Shown here: positions 52,845 to 63,100 of the stretch, piece by piece
How positions within the stretch are numbered: position 1 is the first letter of the stretch
Layout of the letters: each line of letters begins with the position of its first letter
From: Sulfitobacter sp. THAF37
GTDB lineage: Bacteria > Pseudomonadota > Alphaproteobacteria > Rhodobacterales > Rhodobacteraceae
Direction: 5' to 3'
DNA: 64,000 nucleotides
NCBI RefSeq assembly: GCF_009363555.1
Contig: NZ_CP045372.1
Span: 1,178,001-1,242,000, forward strand
Notes under the pieces: model-generated
Database searches by the model: none
Told to the model about the DNA's origin: nothing
The model's input: only the letters and a program-made list of their open reading frames with translations
Program-made: the position numbers and the translations under genes

Positions 52845-53171
52845 ATGATCCGCCTGCTCTATTTCAGCACTGCGAAACCCAATCTCGAACCGGCTGAAAT
52901 CGACAGCATCGTGGCGATATCCCAGACCAACAACGAAAACCGCGACATCACCGGCGCGCTGACCTACAACGGGCGGAACTTCTGCCAATTGCTCGAAGGC
53001 GACGAGATTGCCGTGCGTGACCTGGTCGAAGTCATCCGGAACGACAATCGCCATAGCGGATTCAAGATCATTGACGAGAAGCGGATTGAAGCCCGGGCAT
53101 TCGACGGTTGGTCGATGAAGCGGGTCGAGAACCTCGATTTTTCCAGCGTCATCAATGCGATGAGCGCCTAG
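52845..53171 (+). CDS. Single-domain BLUF blue-light photoreceptor
   Basis: 108 residues, only a BLUF domain binding FAD. Tyr6, Asn30, Gln48, Trp89 and Met91 fall at exactly the spacing of AppA Tyr21, Asn45, Gln63, Trp104 and Met106, so photochemistry should be intact. No output domain, so it must signal by protein contact. Its stop shares CTAG with the stop of the convergent thioesterase gene. AAAGACAAGAC precedes the ATG. Confidence 0.93.
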   Translation: MIRLLYFSTAKPNLEPAEIDSIVAISQTNNENRDITGALTYNGRNFCQLLEGDEIAVRDLVEVIRNDNRHSGFKIIDEKRIEARAFDGWSMKRVENLDFSSVINAMSA

Positions 53172-53719
53172 TCCGTCAGCGCATCAGGCATCGGCGGCCA
53201 GGGACGCAGCGCCTCGGTTCGGCACCACTCCACGATCCACGAGGGCATTTCCGGCGAAACCGCCTGCTGGCCCATCGCGTTCAGCAGCCTCTGCGGCGGA
53301 ACGATCCCGTTGCTGTCCGTCACCGCGGCGCGGTACAGAACGTGGCTGGCACATTCGCCATTGGACTTCCACATGCTCTGCTCAAGATAGATGAACCGGT
53401 CGTCCCAGCATACCGCGCGGCTGCGCATCTCGAACCGCTCGAACCCATGGATACGTCGGCGAAAGCGCGTGGATGACCCGGCCATGGTCAGCCCCCAGCG
53501 TTCGCGCCGCAGCACCGCGATCAGCCCGGCCCGCTGCGCCATGGCGCTGCGCCCGATGTCATAAAGCGACAACGCCCGACCATTGTTCAGCTCCAGCCAG
53601 AAATCCAGGTCGTGCGGCCAGCACATATGCCGGCTGACGTGCGTTTCAGTGAGTGTCGAAAACGTCGGCTGTCGCGTGGCCTTGATCACATGCCAGAGGA
53701 CGCGGGCAAATGGGAACAT
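53168..53719 (-). CDS. Hotdog-fold acyl-CoA thioesterase family protein
   Basis: 183 residues. V-S-R-H-M-C-W-P-H-D-L-D-F-W-L-E-L-N-N-G-R near residues 28-48 with Y-D-I-G-R just after is the pattern of the THEM6/YbgC-like thioesterase group, where the Asp and the N-N-G-R turn shape the active site. Starts at 53719 behind AAGGAG; the open frame extends a further 160 codons upstream without support. The substrate is unknown. Confidence 0.82.
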   Translation of the reverse strand: MFPFARVLWHVIKATRQPTFSTLTETHVSRHMCWPHDLDFWLELNNGRALSLYDIGRSAMAQRAGLIAVLRRERWGLTMAGSSTRFRRRIHGFERFEMRSRAVCWDDRFIYLEQSMWKSNGECASHVLYRAAVTDSNGIVPPQRLLNAMGQQAVSPEMPSWIVEWCRTEALRPWPPMPDALTD

Positions 53720-53842
53720 GGGCGATCTCCTTTGTACCCGAAGTGCAAAATCGTCCTCCAGCGTCAACCGCGACCTCGCGGCACTCTTGAGTCTTTGACC
53801 GTCTGCGCTTACCTCTGCGTGAACGATTAAAGAGGGCCGCAG

Positions 53843-54130
53843 ATGACTTCGTTGTTCCAGATCCTGATGTTGTTGCTGAACATCGTGTATTTCATCGTGA
53901 TCGCCCATGTGATCATGTCCTGGTTGATCAACTTTCAGGTGCTCAATCTGCGGCAGCCGCTGGTGGCGCAGATCTGGGACGGTCTGAACCGGCTGCTGGA
54001 GCCCGTGTATTCGCGCGTGCGCCAGATCATTCCGCCGATGGGGGGGCTGGACCTTGCGCCCCTGATTGTGCTGATTGGTGTCGCGGTCGTGCGCATCATT
54101 CTCGTGAACAACGCCGCCGCGTTCTACTGA
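53843..54130 (+). CDS. YggT family membrane protein
   Basis: 95 residues with two hydrophobic helices (about 4-28 and 66-88) and the family motif V-I-M-S-W-L-I...R-L-L-E-P-V-Y-S-R-V-R-Q-I-I-P-P-M-G-G-L-D-L-A-P. YggT proteins are widespread inner-membrane proteins linked to osmotic stress and cell division contexts without a fixed role. GAGGG precedes the ATG. Confidence 0.93.
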   Translation: MTSLFQILMLLLNIVYFIVIAHVIMSWLINFQVLNLRQPLVAQIWDGLNRLLEPVYSRVRQIIPPMGGLDLAPLIVLIGVAVVRIILVNNAAAFY

Positions 54131-54228
54131 CCCGCCGATTTGCGACCTTGTGCGGCTGATCGGGGTTGTCCCCCCTTTGCGGCTGTGGGATTCTGCAGGG
54201 CATAGCAAATCATCCGACAGGGTTCTTC

Positions 54229-56283
54229 ATGACTGCCACCGAACCGGGCGCGGCCGCGCTGCTACGTGATGTCTTTGGCTTTGACGCCTTTCGGCCCGGC
54301 CAGCAGGAAATTGTCGAAGCTGTTACCGCGGGCGAAAACGTGCTGGCGATCATGCCGACGGGCGGCGGCAAGTCCCTGTGCTTCCAGATGCCCGCCCTTT
54401 TGCGCCGGGGGGTGACGGTGGTTATCTCACCGCTGATCGCGCTGATGCGCGACCAGGTCCGCGCCCTTCAGGAGGCCGGGGTCGGTGCCGGCGCCCTGAC
54501 CAGCGGTAACACCCCGGAGGAAACGGATGCGGTCTGGCAGGGGCTGGAGGCGGGCACGCTGCGGCTGCTCTACATGGCGCCCGAACGTCTGGCGGCAGGG
54601 TCGGTGACCGGGATGCTGCGCCGGGTCGGCGTCAACCTCATCGCGGTGGACGAGGCACATTGCGTCAGCCAGTGGGGTCACGATTTTCGCCCCGACTACC
54701 TGCGCATCGGCGAGCTGCGGCGCGCGCTGGCTGTGCCGCTTGCCGCCTTTACCGCGACGGCGGATGCCGAGACCCGGACCGAGATCGTACAGAAGCTGTT
54801 CGATGGGCAGTCGCCCCGCGCCTTTCTGCGCGGATTTGACCGGCCCAACATTCACCTGGCCTTTGCCGCCAAGAACAAGCCGCGCGACCAGATCTTGAAC
54901 TTTGCTGCCGCCCGGCCGGGTCAATCCGGCATCGTCTATTGCGGCACCCGTGCCAAGACCGAAGGCCTTGCGCGGGCACTGAACCAGGCCGGGCGCCGCG
55001 CGATCCACTACCACGGCGGGATGGAAGCGGAGGACCGCCGCATCGCCGAACGCCAGTTCCAGCAGGAAGACGGCCTGATCGTCTGTGCCACGGTCGCTTT
55101 CGGCATGGGTGTGGACAAACCCGATATCCGTTGGGTCGCCCATGCGGACCTGCCCAAGTCGATCGAGGCCTATTATCAAGAGATTGGCCGCGCGGGCCGC
55201 GACGGGGCCCCGGCAGAGACGCTGACGCTTTTCGGTCCCGACGACATCCGCCTGCGCCGGTCCCAGATCGACGAAGGGCTGGCCCCGCATGAGCGCCGCG
55301 CGGCGGACCACGCGCGGCTCAACGCGTTGCTGGGTCTGGCAGAGGCGCTGACCTGCCGCCGCAAAAAGCTGCTGTCCTATTTCGACGAACACGACGTGCC
55401 CTGTGACAACTGCGATCTCTGCGACTCGCCGCCCGAGGTCTTTGACGGCACCGTTGCGGTCCGCAAGGCGCTGTCGGCGATCCTGCGCACCGACGAATGG
55501 TTCGGCGCCGGGCATCTGATCGACATTCTGCTCGGTGTCGAAACTGACAAGGTACGGGCGCGGGGCCACAACAGCCTGCCGACCTTTGGCGTCGGCGGCG
55601 AATACGACCGTCGCCAGTGGCAGGCGGTCTTTCGCCAGATGATGGGCCACGACCTGATCCGCCCGGACCCGGAACGCCATGGCGCCCTGCGAATGACGGA
55701 CGCCGCGTTGCCGATCCTGAGGGGCGAGGCGGAGATCATGCTGCGCCGCGATACCATTACGGCGGCAGGCGGTTCACGCCGTCCCGCGGTCAAAACCATG
55801 GTAAGCGAAGAGGACGCGCCGCTGTTGTCCGCGCTCAAGGCCAAGCGCCGCGCCCTTGCCGAGGCGGCCAAGGTCCCGGCCTACATCATCTTTACCGACC
55901 GTACCCTGATCGAGATGGCTGAGACGCGGCCCCGTGACCTGGACGGCATGGCACGTATCGCTGGCGTGGGGGCCAAGAAGCTGGAGAACTACGGCGCTGA
56001 ATTCCTGCGGGTCATCAACGGTGAGGCCGAGCAGATGCATCCCACCCGGCGCAAGCTGGCGGGGCGCAGCGCGGGGTCCGTTTACGACAAGCTGTTGCAG
56101 GTGCAGGCCGACCTCGCGCGGGGTGAAGGTGGCACCGAGAAACCGATGAGCTGCTCGGCCTCTCAACTGGCCAAGGTCGCGCAGTTGCACAACCCCGACG
56201 ACGCCGCTCTGGTACGCCTGCTGGGGGACCGCCGCGCCGAACGGTTCGGCGCGGCATTCCTCGATATCCTTTCGGAGAGGTAG
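54229..56283 (+). CDS. recQ: ATP-dependent DNA helicase RecQ
   Basis: 3'-5' helicase of recombination and repair. 684 residues: P-loop T-G-G-G-K-S at 44-49, D-E-A-H at 141-144 followed by C-V-S-Q-W-G-H-D-F-R (aromatic-rich loop), motif VI Q-E-I-G-R-A-G-R-D-G, a zinc site R-R-K-K-L-L-S-Y-F...C-D-N-C-D-L-C near 395-422, a winged helix and a C-terminal HRDC domain (about 530-610). ATG at 54229 is the family start (M-T-A-T-E). Confidence 0.97.
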   Translation: MTATEPGAAALLRDVFGFDAFRPGQQEIVEAVTAGENVLAIMPTGGGKSLCFQMPALLRRGVTVVISPLIALMRDQVRALQEAGVGAGALTSGNTPEETDAVWQGLEAGTLRLLYMAPERLAAGSVTGMLRRVGVNLIAVDEAHCVSQWGHDFRPDYLRIGELRRALAVPLAAFTATADAETRTEIVQKLFDGQSPRAFLRGFDRPNIHLAFAAKNKPRDQILNFAAARPGQSGIVYCGTRAKTEGLARALNQAGRRAIHYHGGMEAEDRRIAERQFQQEDGLIVCATVAFGMGVDKPDIRWVAHADLPKSIEAYYQEIGRAGRDGAPAETLTLFGPDDIRLRRSQIDEGLAPHERRAADHARLNALLGLAEALTCRRKKLLSYFDEHDVPCDNCDLCDSPPEVFDGTVAVRKALSAILRTDEWFGAGHLIDILLGVETDKVRARGHNSLPTFGVGGEYDRRQWQAVFRQMMGHDLIRPDPERHGALRMTDAALPILRGEAEIMLRRDTITAAGGSRRPAVKTMVSEEDAPLLSALKAKRRALAEAAKVPAYIIFTDRTLIEMAETRPRDLDGMARIAGVGAKKLENYGAEFLRVINGEAEQMHPTRRKLAGRSAGSVYDKLLQVQADLARGEGGTEKPMSCSASQLAKVAQLHNPDDAALVRLLGDRRAERFGAAFLDILSER

Positions 56284-56289
56284 TTCCGT

Positions 56290-56907
56290 TCAGGCCGCAG
56301 TCGGTACGTCGGGCAGGTCGCTCTCGTACGCCTCTAGCCGCGCGGTCGAAGGTCGATCCTGACACCGGTCGACCCAGTCGCGGATCGCCGGGATGTCGGG
56401 CACCAGCTGCGGCGCAAAGGTGAACGCGGAAACAAGCAGCAGGTCGGCGGCACTGAAATGATCGCCCATCAGGTAGGGTTGGTTGGTCAGCGCGTCGGTC
56501 AGCCGTTGGTACATCTCTTCCAACCCCCGGAAGGTCGCCTGAAGGGCCGGATGGTCGATCCCGGCGAAGTTGCAGAATAGCACCGGCTCCACCACATTGC
56601 CGTAATAGGCGAGCCAGCTCAGGTAGGAACCGCGCCTCGGGTCGCCGACTGAGACGCCGAGCGGGCTGTCGAAAAGGTCGGTGAGATAAAGAATGATAGC
56701 GTTGCTTTCGCGGATCAAGACACCGTCATGGACCAGCAGGGGCACCTTGCCCTCGGGATGCGGGTTCGCCGGATCCGGCGCGCCCTCGCCGCCCCGGCGG
56801 ACAAGGCCGACAATGCGGACATCGACCCGGTCGAGGACATCCATTTCCATCAGCAGGCGCACGATGCGGGAGGACCTGGTGCGCGGTCCGTGGTAGAGGG
56901 TGAGCAT
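56290..56907 (-). CDS. Glutathione S-transferase family protein
   Basis: 205 residues. Thioredoxin-like N-terminal domain (L-T-L-Y-H-G-P-R-T-R-S-S-R near 2-14, V-P-L-L-V-H-D-G-V-L-I-R-E-S-N-A-I near 55-71, the glutathione-binding cis-Pro and E-S motif) and an all-helical C-terminal domain with L-M-G-D-H-F-S-A-A-D-L-L near 147. AAAGGA precedes the ATG. Substrate unknown. Confidence 0.92.
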   Translation of the reverse strand: MLTLYHGPRTRSSRIVRLLMEMDVLDRVDVRIVGLVRRGGEGAPDPANPHPEGKVPLLVHDGVLIRESNAIILYLTDLFDSPLGVSVGDPRRGSYLSWLAYYGNVVEPVLFCNFAGIDHPALQATFRGLEEMYQRLTDALTNQPYLMGDHFSAADLLLVSAFTFAPQLVPDIPAIRDWVDRCQDRPSTARLEAYESDLPDVPTAA

Positions 56908-57076
56908 GGTATTTTCCTTTCAGTTGCGCATTTGGTTGCGTCCTGCATTCCTCATAGCGCCCAGTCGCGACAGTTTCTGTCAGTAGGAGCCGCAGCGCGC
57001 CCGCGGAAAATGTCCGGTGCTTTCTGGACGTTCCGGCCACCGCAGGTTAGGTCCGGTGCAAACCAAGGGGGTGCCG

Positions 57077-57856
57077 ATGCTTGTAGTGATTTCGCCTGCC
57101 AAGAGACTGGACTGGGACACGCGCGACGTGCAGACGACCGAACCCGGATTTCAGGAGGACGCCGTGCGGCTGGCCAGGACCGCGCGCAACCTGACGCTGG
57201 GCAAGCTGAAGGACCTGATGGATCTGTCTGACGACCTCGCGCGGTTGAACAGGGACCGTTTCCAGGCATTCGCAGATGCCCCGGCGGCGGATATCACGCG
57301 CCCCGCGGCGCTGGCTTTTGCGGGTGACACCTATCAGGGTTTGGAAGCCGGTAGCCTTGATGCGGACGAAATGGATTGGGCGCAGGACCATCTGCGCATC
57401 CTGTCGGGGCTTTATGGCGTTTTGCGGCCCTTGGATGCAATCCAGCCCTACCGCCTGGAAATGGGCAGCAGGCTGAAGACGCGGCGCGGGGGCAACCTGT
57501 ATGACTATTGGCGCGATACCCTGTCAAAGGCGCTTAACGCGCAGGCGGAGGTCGTGGGGACCGACGTGCTGGTCAATTGCGCCAGCCAGGAATACTTCGG
57601 TGCGGTCGCCCCGAAAGCCCTGCGTCTGCGGGTGATCACCCCGCAATTCATGGAAGAAAGAGGCGACGGAAAAGGGCCGAAGATCGTAAGCTTCTTTGCC
57701 AAGAAGGCGCGGGGGGCGATGGCCCGTTTCATTATTCAGAACCGGTTGACCGACCCCAAGGCGATCCGTGACTTCGATACCGGCGGCTATGTCTGGCAAC
57801 CCGACGCTTCGACGCCGGAAAAGCCGGTCTTCGTACGTCCCTACACGACCTCCTGA
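57077..57856 (+). CDS. yaaA: Peroxide stress protein YaaA
   Basis: DNA-binding protein that lowers free iron during peroxide stress in E. coli. 259 residues, starting L-V-V-I-S-P-A-K-R-L-D-W near 2-13 and containing F-A-G-D-T-Y-Q-G-L near 79, L-R-I-L-S-G-L-Y-G-V-L-R-P-L-D near 108 and N-C-A-S-Q-E-Y-F near 168, typical of DUF328/YaaA. ATG at 57077 after AAGGGGGTGCCG. Its last 16 bases overlap the convergent histidine-kinase gene. Confidence 0.95.
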   Translation: MLVVISPAKRLDWDTRDVQTTEPGFQEDAVRLARTARNLTLGKLKDLMDLSDDLARLNRDRFQAFADAPAADITRPAALAFAGDTYQGLEAGSLDADEMDWAQDHLRILSGLYGVLRPLDAIQPYRLEMGSRLKTRRGGNLYDYWRDTLSKALNAQAEVVGTDVLVNCASQEYFGAVAPKALRLRVITPQFMEERGDGKGPKIVSFFAKKARGAMARFIIQNRLTDPKAIRDFDTGGYVWQPDASTPEKPVFVRPYTTS

Positions 57857-60006
57857 TCCGGCAAGGGGGGCAGCATCCCCGGTCCATGTGCTGTGACGAT
57901 CCGGGAGATGATGTCGTTCTTGCGCAGGGGCTTGGTCAGGTAATGGTCCAGTCCGGCTGCAAGGATCCCCTTGTCATCGCCTTCCATCGCGTGTGCCGTC
58001 AGGGCAACGATGGGCACATGCCCACCCGTCTCTGCCTCGATCCTGCGGATTGCCCGGGTCGCCTGTTTGCCGTCCATGCCGGGCATCGAGATGTCCATGA
58101 AGATCAGATCAGGTGCAGTCTTGCGATACAGCGCCACAGCCTCCTCCCCGTTGTTGGCAAAGGTCAGATCCAGGTTCAGGGTACCGGTCATCTTGCGAAA
58201 GACCAGTTGGTTGGTCCGGTTGTCCTCTGCCGCGAGAATGCGCATTGGGCGCAGCGCCGCCATCGCGCCGGGCGGCGGGCCCTTCGCGCTGAACGCGGCA
58301 AGCTGTGTGAGCAGTTCAGCCCTTGGCACGGGCTTTTGCAGCACCCCCTGGATCAATCCACGAGCGGGGTCCTGCTCCGCCTGGTCGGGGTTGGAGCTTA
58401 GCAGGAGGATCGGTCCATCGTAACCTGAGCCGCGAAGGGCGCGCGCCAGTTCCATTCCGTCCATGTCCGGCATGTTGTGGTCGGTCAGAACCAGATCGAC
58501 CTGTGGCGTCATCCTTTCCAGGGCTTCGGGGCCGCTCGAACAGGCCGTTACCTTGATCCCCACCTGTCTGAGCTGACGTTCCAGGATGGTGCGGTTCGTC
58601 GCGATGTCGTCCACGATCAACACGTGACCCACATTCTGCGGCAGCCTGGCGACCTGATCCGGCGCGACCGATCCCGTCGGCATGGTCAGATCGAATCCGA
58701 AACAGGCGCCTTCCCCCTCCTGGGAAGTGACCCAGACCTTGCCGCCCATCATCTCGACCAGTCTCTGGCAGATGGTCAAACCAAGGCCGGTGCCGTCGAA
58801 CTGTCGATTGCGTTCGTTTTCGACCTGGTGGAATTCGCCGAAGATATGCGCGATCTGATCCTCCGCGATGCCTATCCCGGTATCCTCCACGGTGATGTGA
58901 AGGCGGTTCGCCTGCCCGTCCGGATCGGGCACACCCGTCACGCGGATCAGCACATGGCCGGATGGCGTGAACTTGATTGCGTTGCCGACCAGGTTCGTCA
59001 TCACCTGCCGGATGCGCCCCGGATCACCAACCAATTGGGTGGGCATGAAGATGTCGTAATCCAGCACGAGGTTCAGCCCCTTGGCGCGCGCTTGTGACTG
59101 CAACAGCATCATGACCTCGTGGATCGCCCGTTCCAGATCGAAAGGTTCCGGGTAAAGGTCAAGCTTCATCGCCTCGATCTTTGAATAATCCAGAACGTCG
59201 TTGATGATGACAAGCAAAGCCTCGCCGGAACTCTTGATCGTCTGGACGTAGAGGCGCTGTTCCTCTGTCAGTTCCGTTTCGCTCAGGACATCCGCCATGC
59301 CCACGACGCCGTTCATCGGGGTGCGGATCTCGTGGCTCATGTTGGCAAGGAACGAAGACTTGGTCCGCGTCGCACTTTCCGCCTCGGCGCGGGCTTTCTC
59401 CAGCTGCTTTTCGTATTGAATCGTCGCGGTGATGTTGAGGCCCAGCGTAATCATGTCGCCGCCCGCGCCACGCTGGTCCAGAAGCTTGATATACTCGTTG
59501 TTCCACAGGCGGATCACCTTGGGTTCAGGCGCCGGGTCCTGCAGGCGGGCAGTCATCATCCGGCGCCATTCCAACGGTGACAGACCTTCGGTGTTCACGA
59601 TCCCCTCATCCGTCAGAACCTGCAGAATCGTGACGTAGTTCACGCCGGGCGCCACAAGGTCCAGTCCGTCGAAGATCGACAGATAGGCCTGGTTCGCCAT
59701 GATCAGCTCGTTGTCGCCGTTGAACAGGGCGAACCCGTCGCTGATGGTTTCGATGGACTGCCACAGCCGCCGTTCGGTCAGCGCGATCTTGCGGTTGGCC
59801 GCAAAGAGGTCGGATTTGACGCGCTGGTTTTCGCCTCTGATCGTCTCCACCTCCGCGCGGGTCTCGACGATCTCTTCCGAGAGCTGCTGGGCATGCAGGC
59901 CCAGCTTGCGATTGGCGGCGAAAAGTTCCGCCTGTTTGAGTTCGAGCTTCCGTTCCGCCGCAAGGCGGTTGCGCCGCTCTTCGGTCAGTTTACTGGCAAG
60001 GTTCAT
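57841..60006 (-). CDS. PAS-domain hybrid sensor histidine kinase with two receiver domains
   Basis: 721 residues, cytoplasmic. N-terminal coiled coil (about 5-80), PAS domain (about 84-195), HisKA with phospho-acceptor His225 (N-M-S-H-E-I-R-T-P-M-N-G), HATPase (N-A-I-K-F-T near 342, D-T-G-I-G-I near 375, G-T-G-L-G-L near 405), then receivers with Asp509 (L-T-D-H-N-M-P-D-M-D-G) and Asp638 (F-M-D-I-S-M-P-G-M-D-G). No membrane helix or HPt. The first in-frame start is TTG at 60012; the ATG at 60006 is preferred. The signal sensed is not predictable. Confidence 0.93.
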   Translation of the reverse strand: MNLASKLTEERRNRLAAERKLELKQAELFAANRKLGLHAQQLSEEIVETRAEVETIRGENQRVKSDLFAANRKIALTERRLWQSIETISDGFALFNGDNELIMANQAYLSIFDGLDLVAPGVNYVTILQVLTDEGIVNTEGLSPLEWRRMMTARLQDPAPEPKVIRLWNNEYIKLLDQRGAGGDMITLGLNITATIQYEKQLEKARAEAESATRTKSSFLANMSHEIRTPMNGVVGMADVLSETELTEEQRLYVQTIKSSGEALLVIINDVLDYSKIEAMKLDLYPEPFDLERAIHEVMMLLQSQARAKGLNLVLDYDIFMPTQLVGDPGRIRQVMTNLVGNAIKFTPSGHVLIRVTGVPDPDGQANRLHITVEDTGIGIAEDQIAHIFGEFHQVENERNRQFDGTGLGLTICQRLVEMMGGKVWVTSQEGEGACFGFDLTMPTGSVAPDQVARLPQNVGHVLIVDDIATNRTILERQLRQVGIKVTACSSGPEALERMTPQVDLVLTDHNMPDMDGMELARALRGSGYDGPILLLSSNPDQAEQDPARGLIQGVLQKPVPRAELLTQLAAFSAKGPPPGAMAALRPMRILAAEDNRTNQLVFRKMTGTLNLDLTFANNGEEAVALYRKTAPDLIFMDISMPGMDGKQATRAIRRIEAETGGHVPIVALTAHAMEGDDKGILAAGLDHYLTKPLRKNDIISRIVTAHGPGMLPPLPDQEVV

Positions 60007-60141
60007 CTGCAATCCGAATGGCCTGAGTCCGGGTCTGACGTAATCTGCGCAACCTTGGTGAACATCGGGCTAACGAATGCACAGCCTTGCCGGGAATCGG
60101 ATGCCATGCGACCATGTCCCTATTTCCAATAGGAGTTTGTC

Positions 60142-63100
60142 ATGTCGATTTTTCGCGTCCTGCGTTTGTCCTTTGTGATGCTATGCCTGATGGTCGGGCA
60201 GCTATCGGCCCAGTCGACCGTGCCGGAGCACAGGTTCCTGTTTTCGCGCGACGTGGATTTCTACGGCTCTGACCTGACAAACCTGTTCGATACAACTCAG
60301 GACGCTTGCCAGCGTGCCTGTTCGGCGCAGCAGGCATGTGTGGCCTTTACCTTCAACGCGCGGTCCAATTCGTGTTTCCCGAAGTCTGCCGTTTCGGACC
60401 GGCAGCCCTACGATGGCGCGATGTCGGCGCGCAAAATCGTGACGGACCCTGCCGTTCTGGCCGGCGCCCCGACGCGCGCCGCGGATCTTTCGTTCCTCGA
60501 CCCAAGCGATTTCGACGACGCCCGCGCATTGGTCTTCAGCAACGCGCGCCGCTTTTCGTTTGACTCCGAAACCGCCGATGACCTGATTGCCGCCATGGCC
60601 TCAGCGCAGCAGTCCGGCGATATTGAACGGGCGCTCGGCTGGGCGGGCAAGGCTGTTGCCGCAACCGATCGCGCCGATCTGTGGGCCCGTTTGGGGCGGC
60701 TGTCCTTGACCCGGGCGGAGCAATTGCGCGGCGCCGACCGGACCGAGCGCAGCCGCGTGGCGCTGCGCGCGGCGACGAACGCCTATCTGCGCGCCGATAC
60801 CCCGGCACTGCGGGCCGATGCCCTGACGGTGATGGCGCAAGCTCTGGAGGAAAACCGTCGCGGCCGCGACATGATCCCGGCACTGCGTCTGGCGCTCGCC
60901 GCGGCCCCGCGTGAAGAACTGGAGACCGCGCTTGACGATGCCATCGGAAAATACGGCTTCCGCATCACCGAGCATCGGGTCGACAACAACGCCGCCGCCC
61001 CGCGTATCTGTGCGGAATTCTCCGAGAAACTGGTCCAGGCGGGGCAGGACTACGAACCGTTTGTCCGCATCGACGGACGCGGGCTGGCAGTGCAGGCGGA
61101 GAACAACCAGCTTTGCATAGATGGGGTCGAGCACGGCGCGCGCTATGAAGTGACCTTTCGTGCTGGCCTCCCGGCGCAGAGCGGCGAGACACTGCACAAG
61201 GATGTGCGACTGGCGCTCTACGTGCGTGACCGCGACCCGCTGGTCCGATTTCCGGGCCGCGCCTATGTTCTGCCCCGTGCAGCCGATGCGGCGCTGCCGG
61301 TCGAGACGGTCAACGTCACCGAGCTGGATCTGGTGTTGCACCGGGTCAGCGACCGCAACCTTGTGCGCACCATCCGCGAGAACTATTTTGGCCGACCGCT
61401 CAGCCAGTATGAGGCACGACAGTTCTCAACCGAACTGGCACAGGAAATCTGGCGCGGCAAAGGCGAGACCCGCAACGAGCTGAACGAAGACATGACCACG
61501 CGCCTGCCAATGGGTGATGTGCTGATGGGCCAGCCTGCGGGCATCTATACGCTCAGCGCCTCTGTGCCCGGGCAGGACCCTTATGACAATCCGGCGGCGA
61601 CGCAGTGGTTCGTGCTGTCCGACCTGGGCCTGTCGAGCTGGTCGGGCGTCGATGGGATGCAGGTCGCCGTGCGCAGTCTGGCCGACACGGCCCCGCGCGG
61701 GGGGGTCCGGCTGAACCTGATCTCGCGCGCCAACGCGGTGCTGGGCGAGGCAGTAACCGATGAAAATGGGTTTGCCAGCTTTGCCCCGGGTATCACTCGC
61801 GGATCCGGTGCCGCGGCACCCGCACTGCTGATGGCCGAGGATGGCGCTGAGGATATCGCCTTTATGCCGCTGACGGACCCGGCCTTCGACCTGTCCGACC
61901 GCGGCGTGGAGGGCAACCCGCCCGCCCCACCCATCGACACCTTCCTGACCACCGATCGCGGTGCCTACCGCGTGGGCGAGACGATCTATGCCACCGCACT
62001 CACGCGCGACGGACAGGCGGCGGCCATCACCGGTCTTCCGGTAACTGCTGTCCTCAGGCGACCCGACGGTGTGGAGTATTCCCGCCACCTCAGTCAGAAC
62101 CCGATGGCAGGCGGCCATGTCTTTGCGCTGCCCCTTGGCGGTGACGTGCCACGCGGCGCCTGGCGCATCGACATCATGTCCGATGTGGACGCCCCTGCGC
62201 TGGCGAGTCAGACCGTCTTGGTAGAAGACTTCCTGCCGGAGCGTCTGGATTTCGAAATGACGCTGCCCGATGTGCCGTTGCGCCTGCGCAGCGCCCCGCC
62301 CCTGCGGGTCGAGGTGCGGTATCTTTTCGGTGCCCCGGGCGCCGACCTGCCGATGCGCGGCGACCTGCGTCTGCGGGCCACGCGATCCCTGCCGGGGTGG
62401 GACGGCTACCGTTTCGGCCCGCATGACGCGTCCTTCGGCACCCGCACAACGGCGCTGGAGGATACGGTGACGGACGCGGCCGGCACCGCGACCCTGCCGC
62501 TTGCCTTTCCTGCGCTCGACGAAGACCCGGTGCTGCCGCTCGAGGCCGAAATCATCCTCCAGGTTTCCGAGGGTTCGGGCCGTCCGGTAGAACGGCGTCT
62601 GACCAAGCCCGTGACGCCAGAGGCGACGATGATCGGCATCAAACCCCGGTTTGAGGGCACGTTGCCCGAGGGCGCGGAGGCAGCATTCGACCTGATCGCC
62701 GTCGCGCCCGATGACAGCGCCGCTCCGATGCAGGTGCGCTGGACCCTGAACAAGGTCGAGACCCGCTATCAATGGTACCAGCAATACGGCGATTGGCAGT
62801 GGGAGCCGACGGTCCGCCGTATCCGTGCGCAAACTGGTGACGCCATGCTGGGCGCCGACCCCATCCAGGTCAGCGCCCCGACCCAATGGGGCGAATACGA
62901 GCTGGTCGTCGAACGCACCGACGGGCCATACGCGGTGTCCTCGGTGCAGTTCACTTCGGGCTGGTATGGCGGAGATGGAGAGATCGACACGCCCGACCGG
63001 CTGGAGATGTCGCTGAGCGGCGAAACCTTCGCGGTCGGCGATCCGGTGAATGTCCGCCTGCTGGCAGGTGGCGACGGTGTTGCGATCCTGACGGTGCTGT

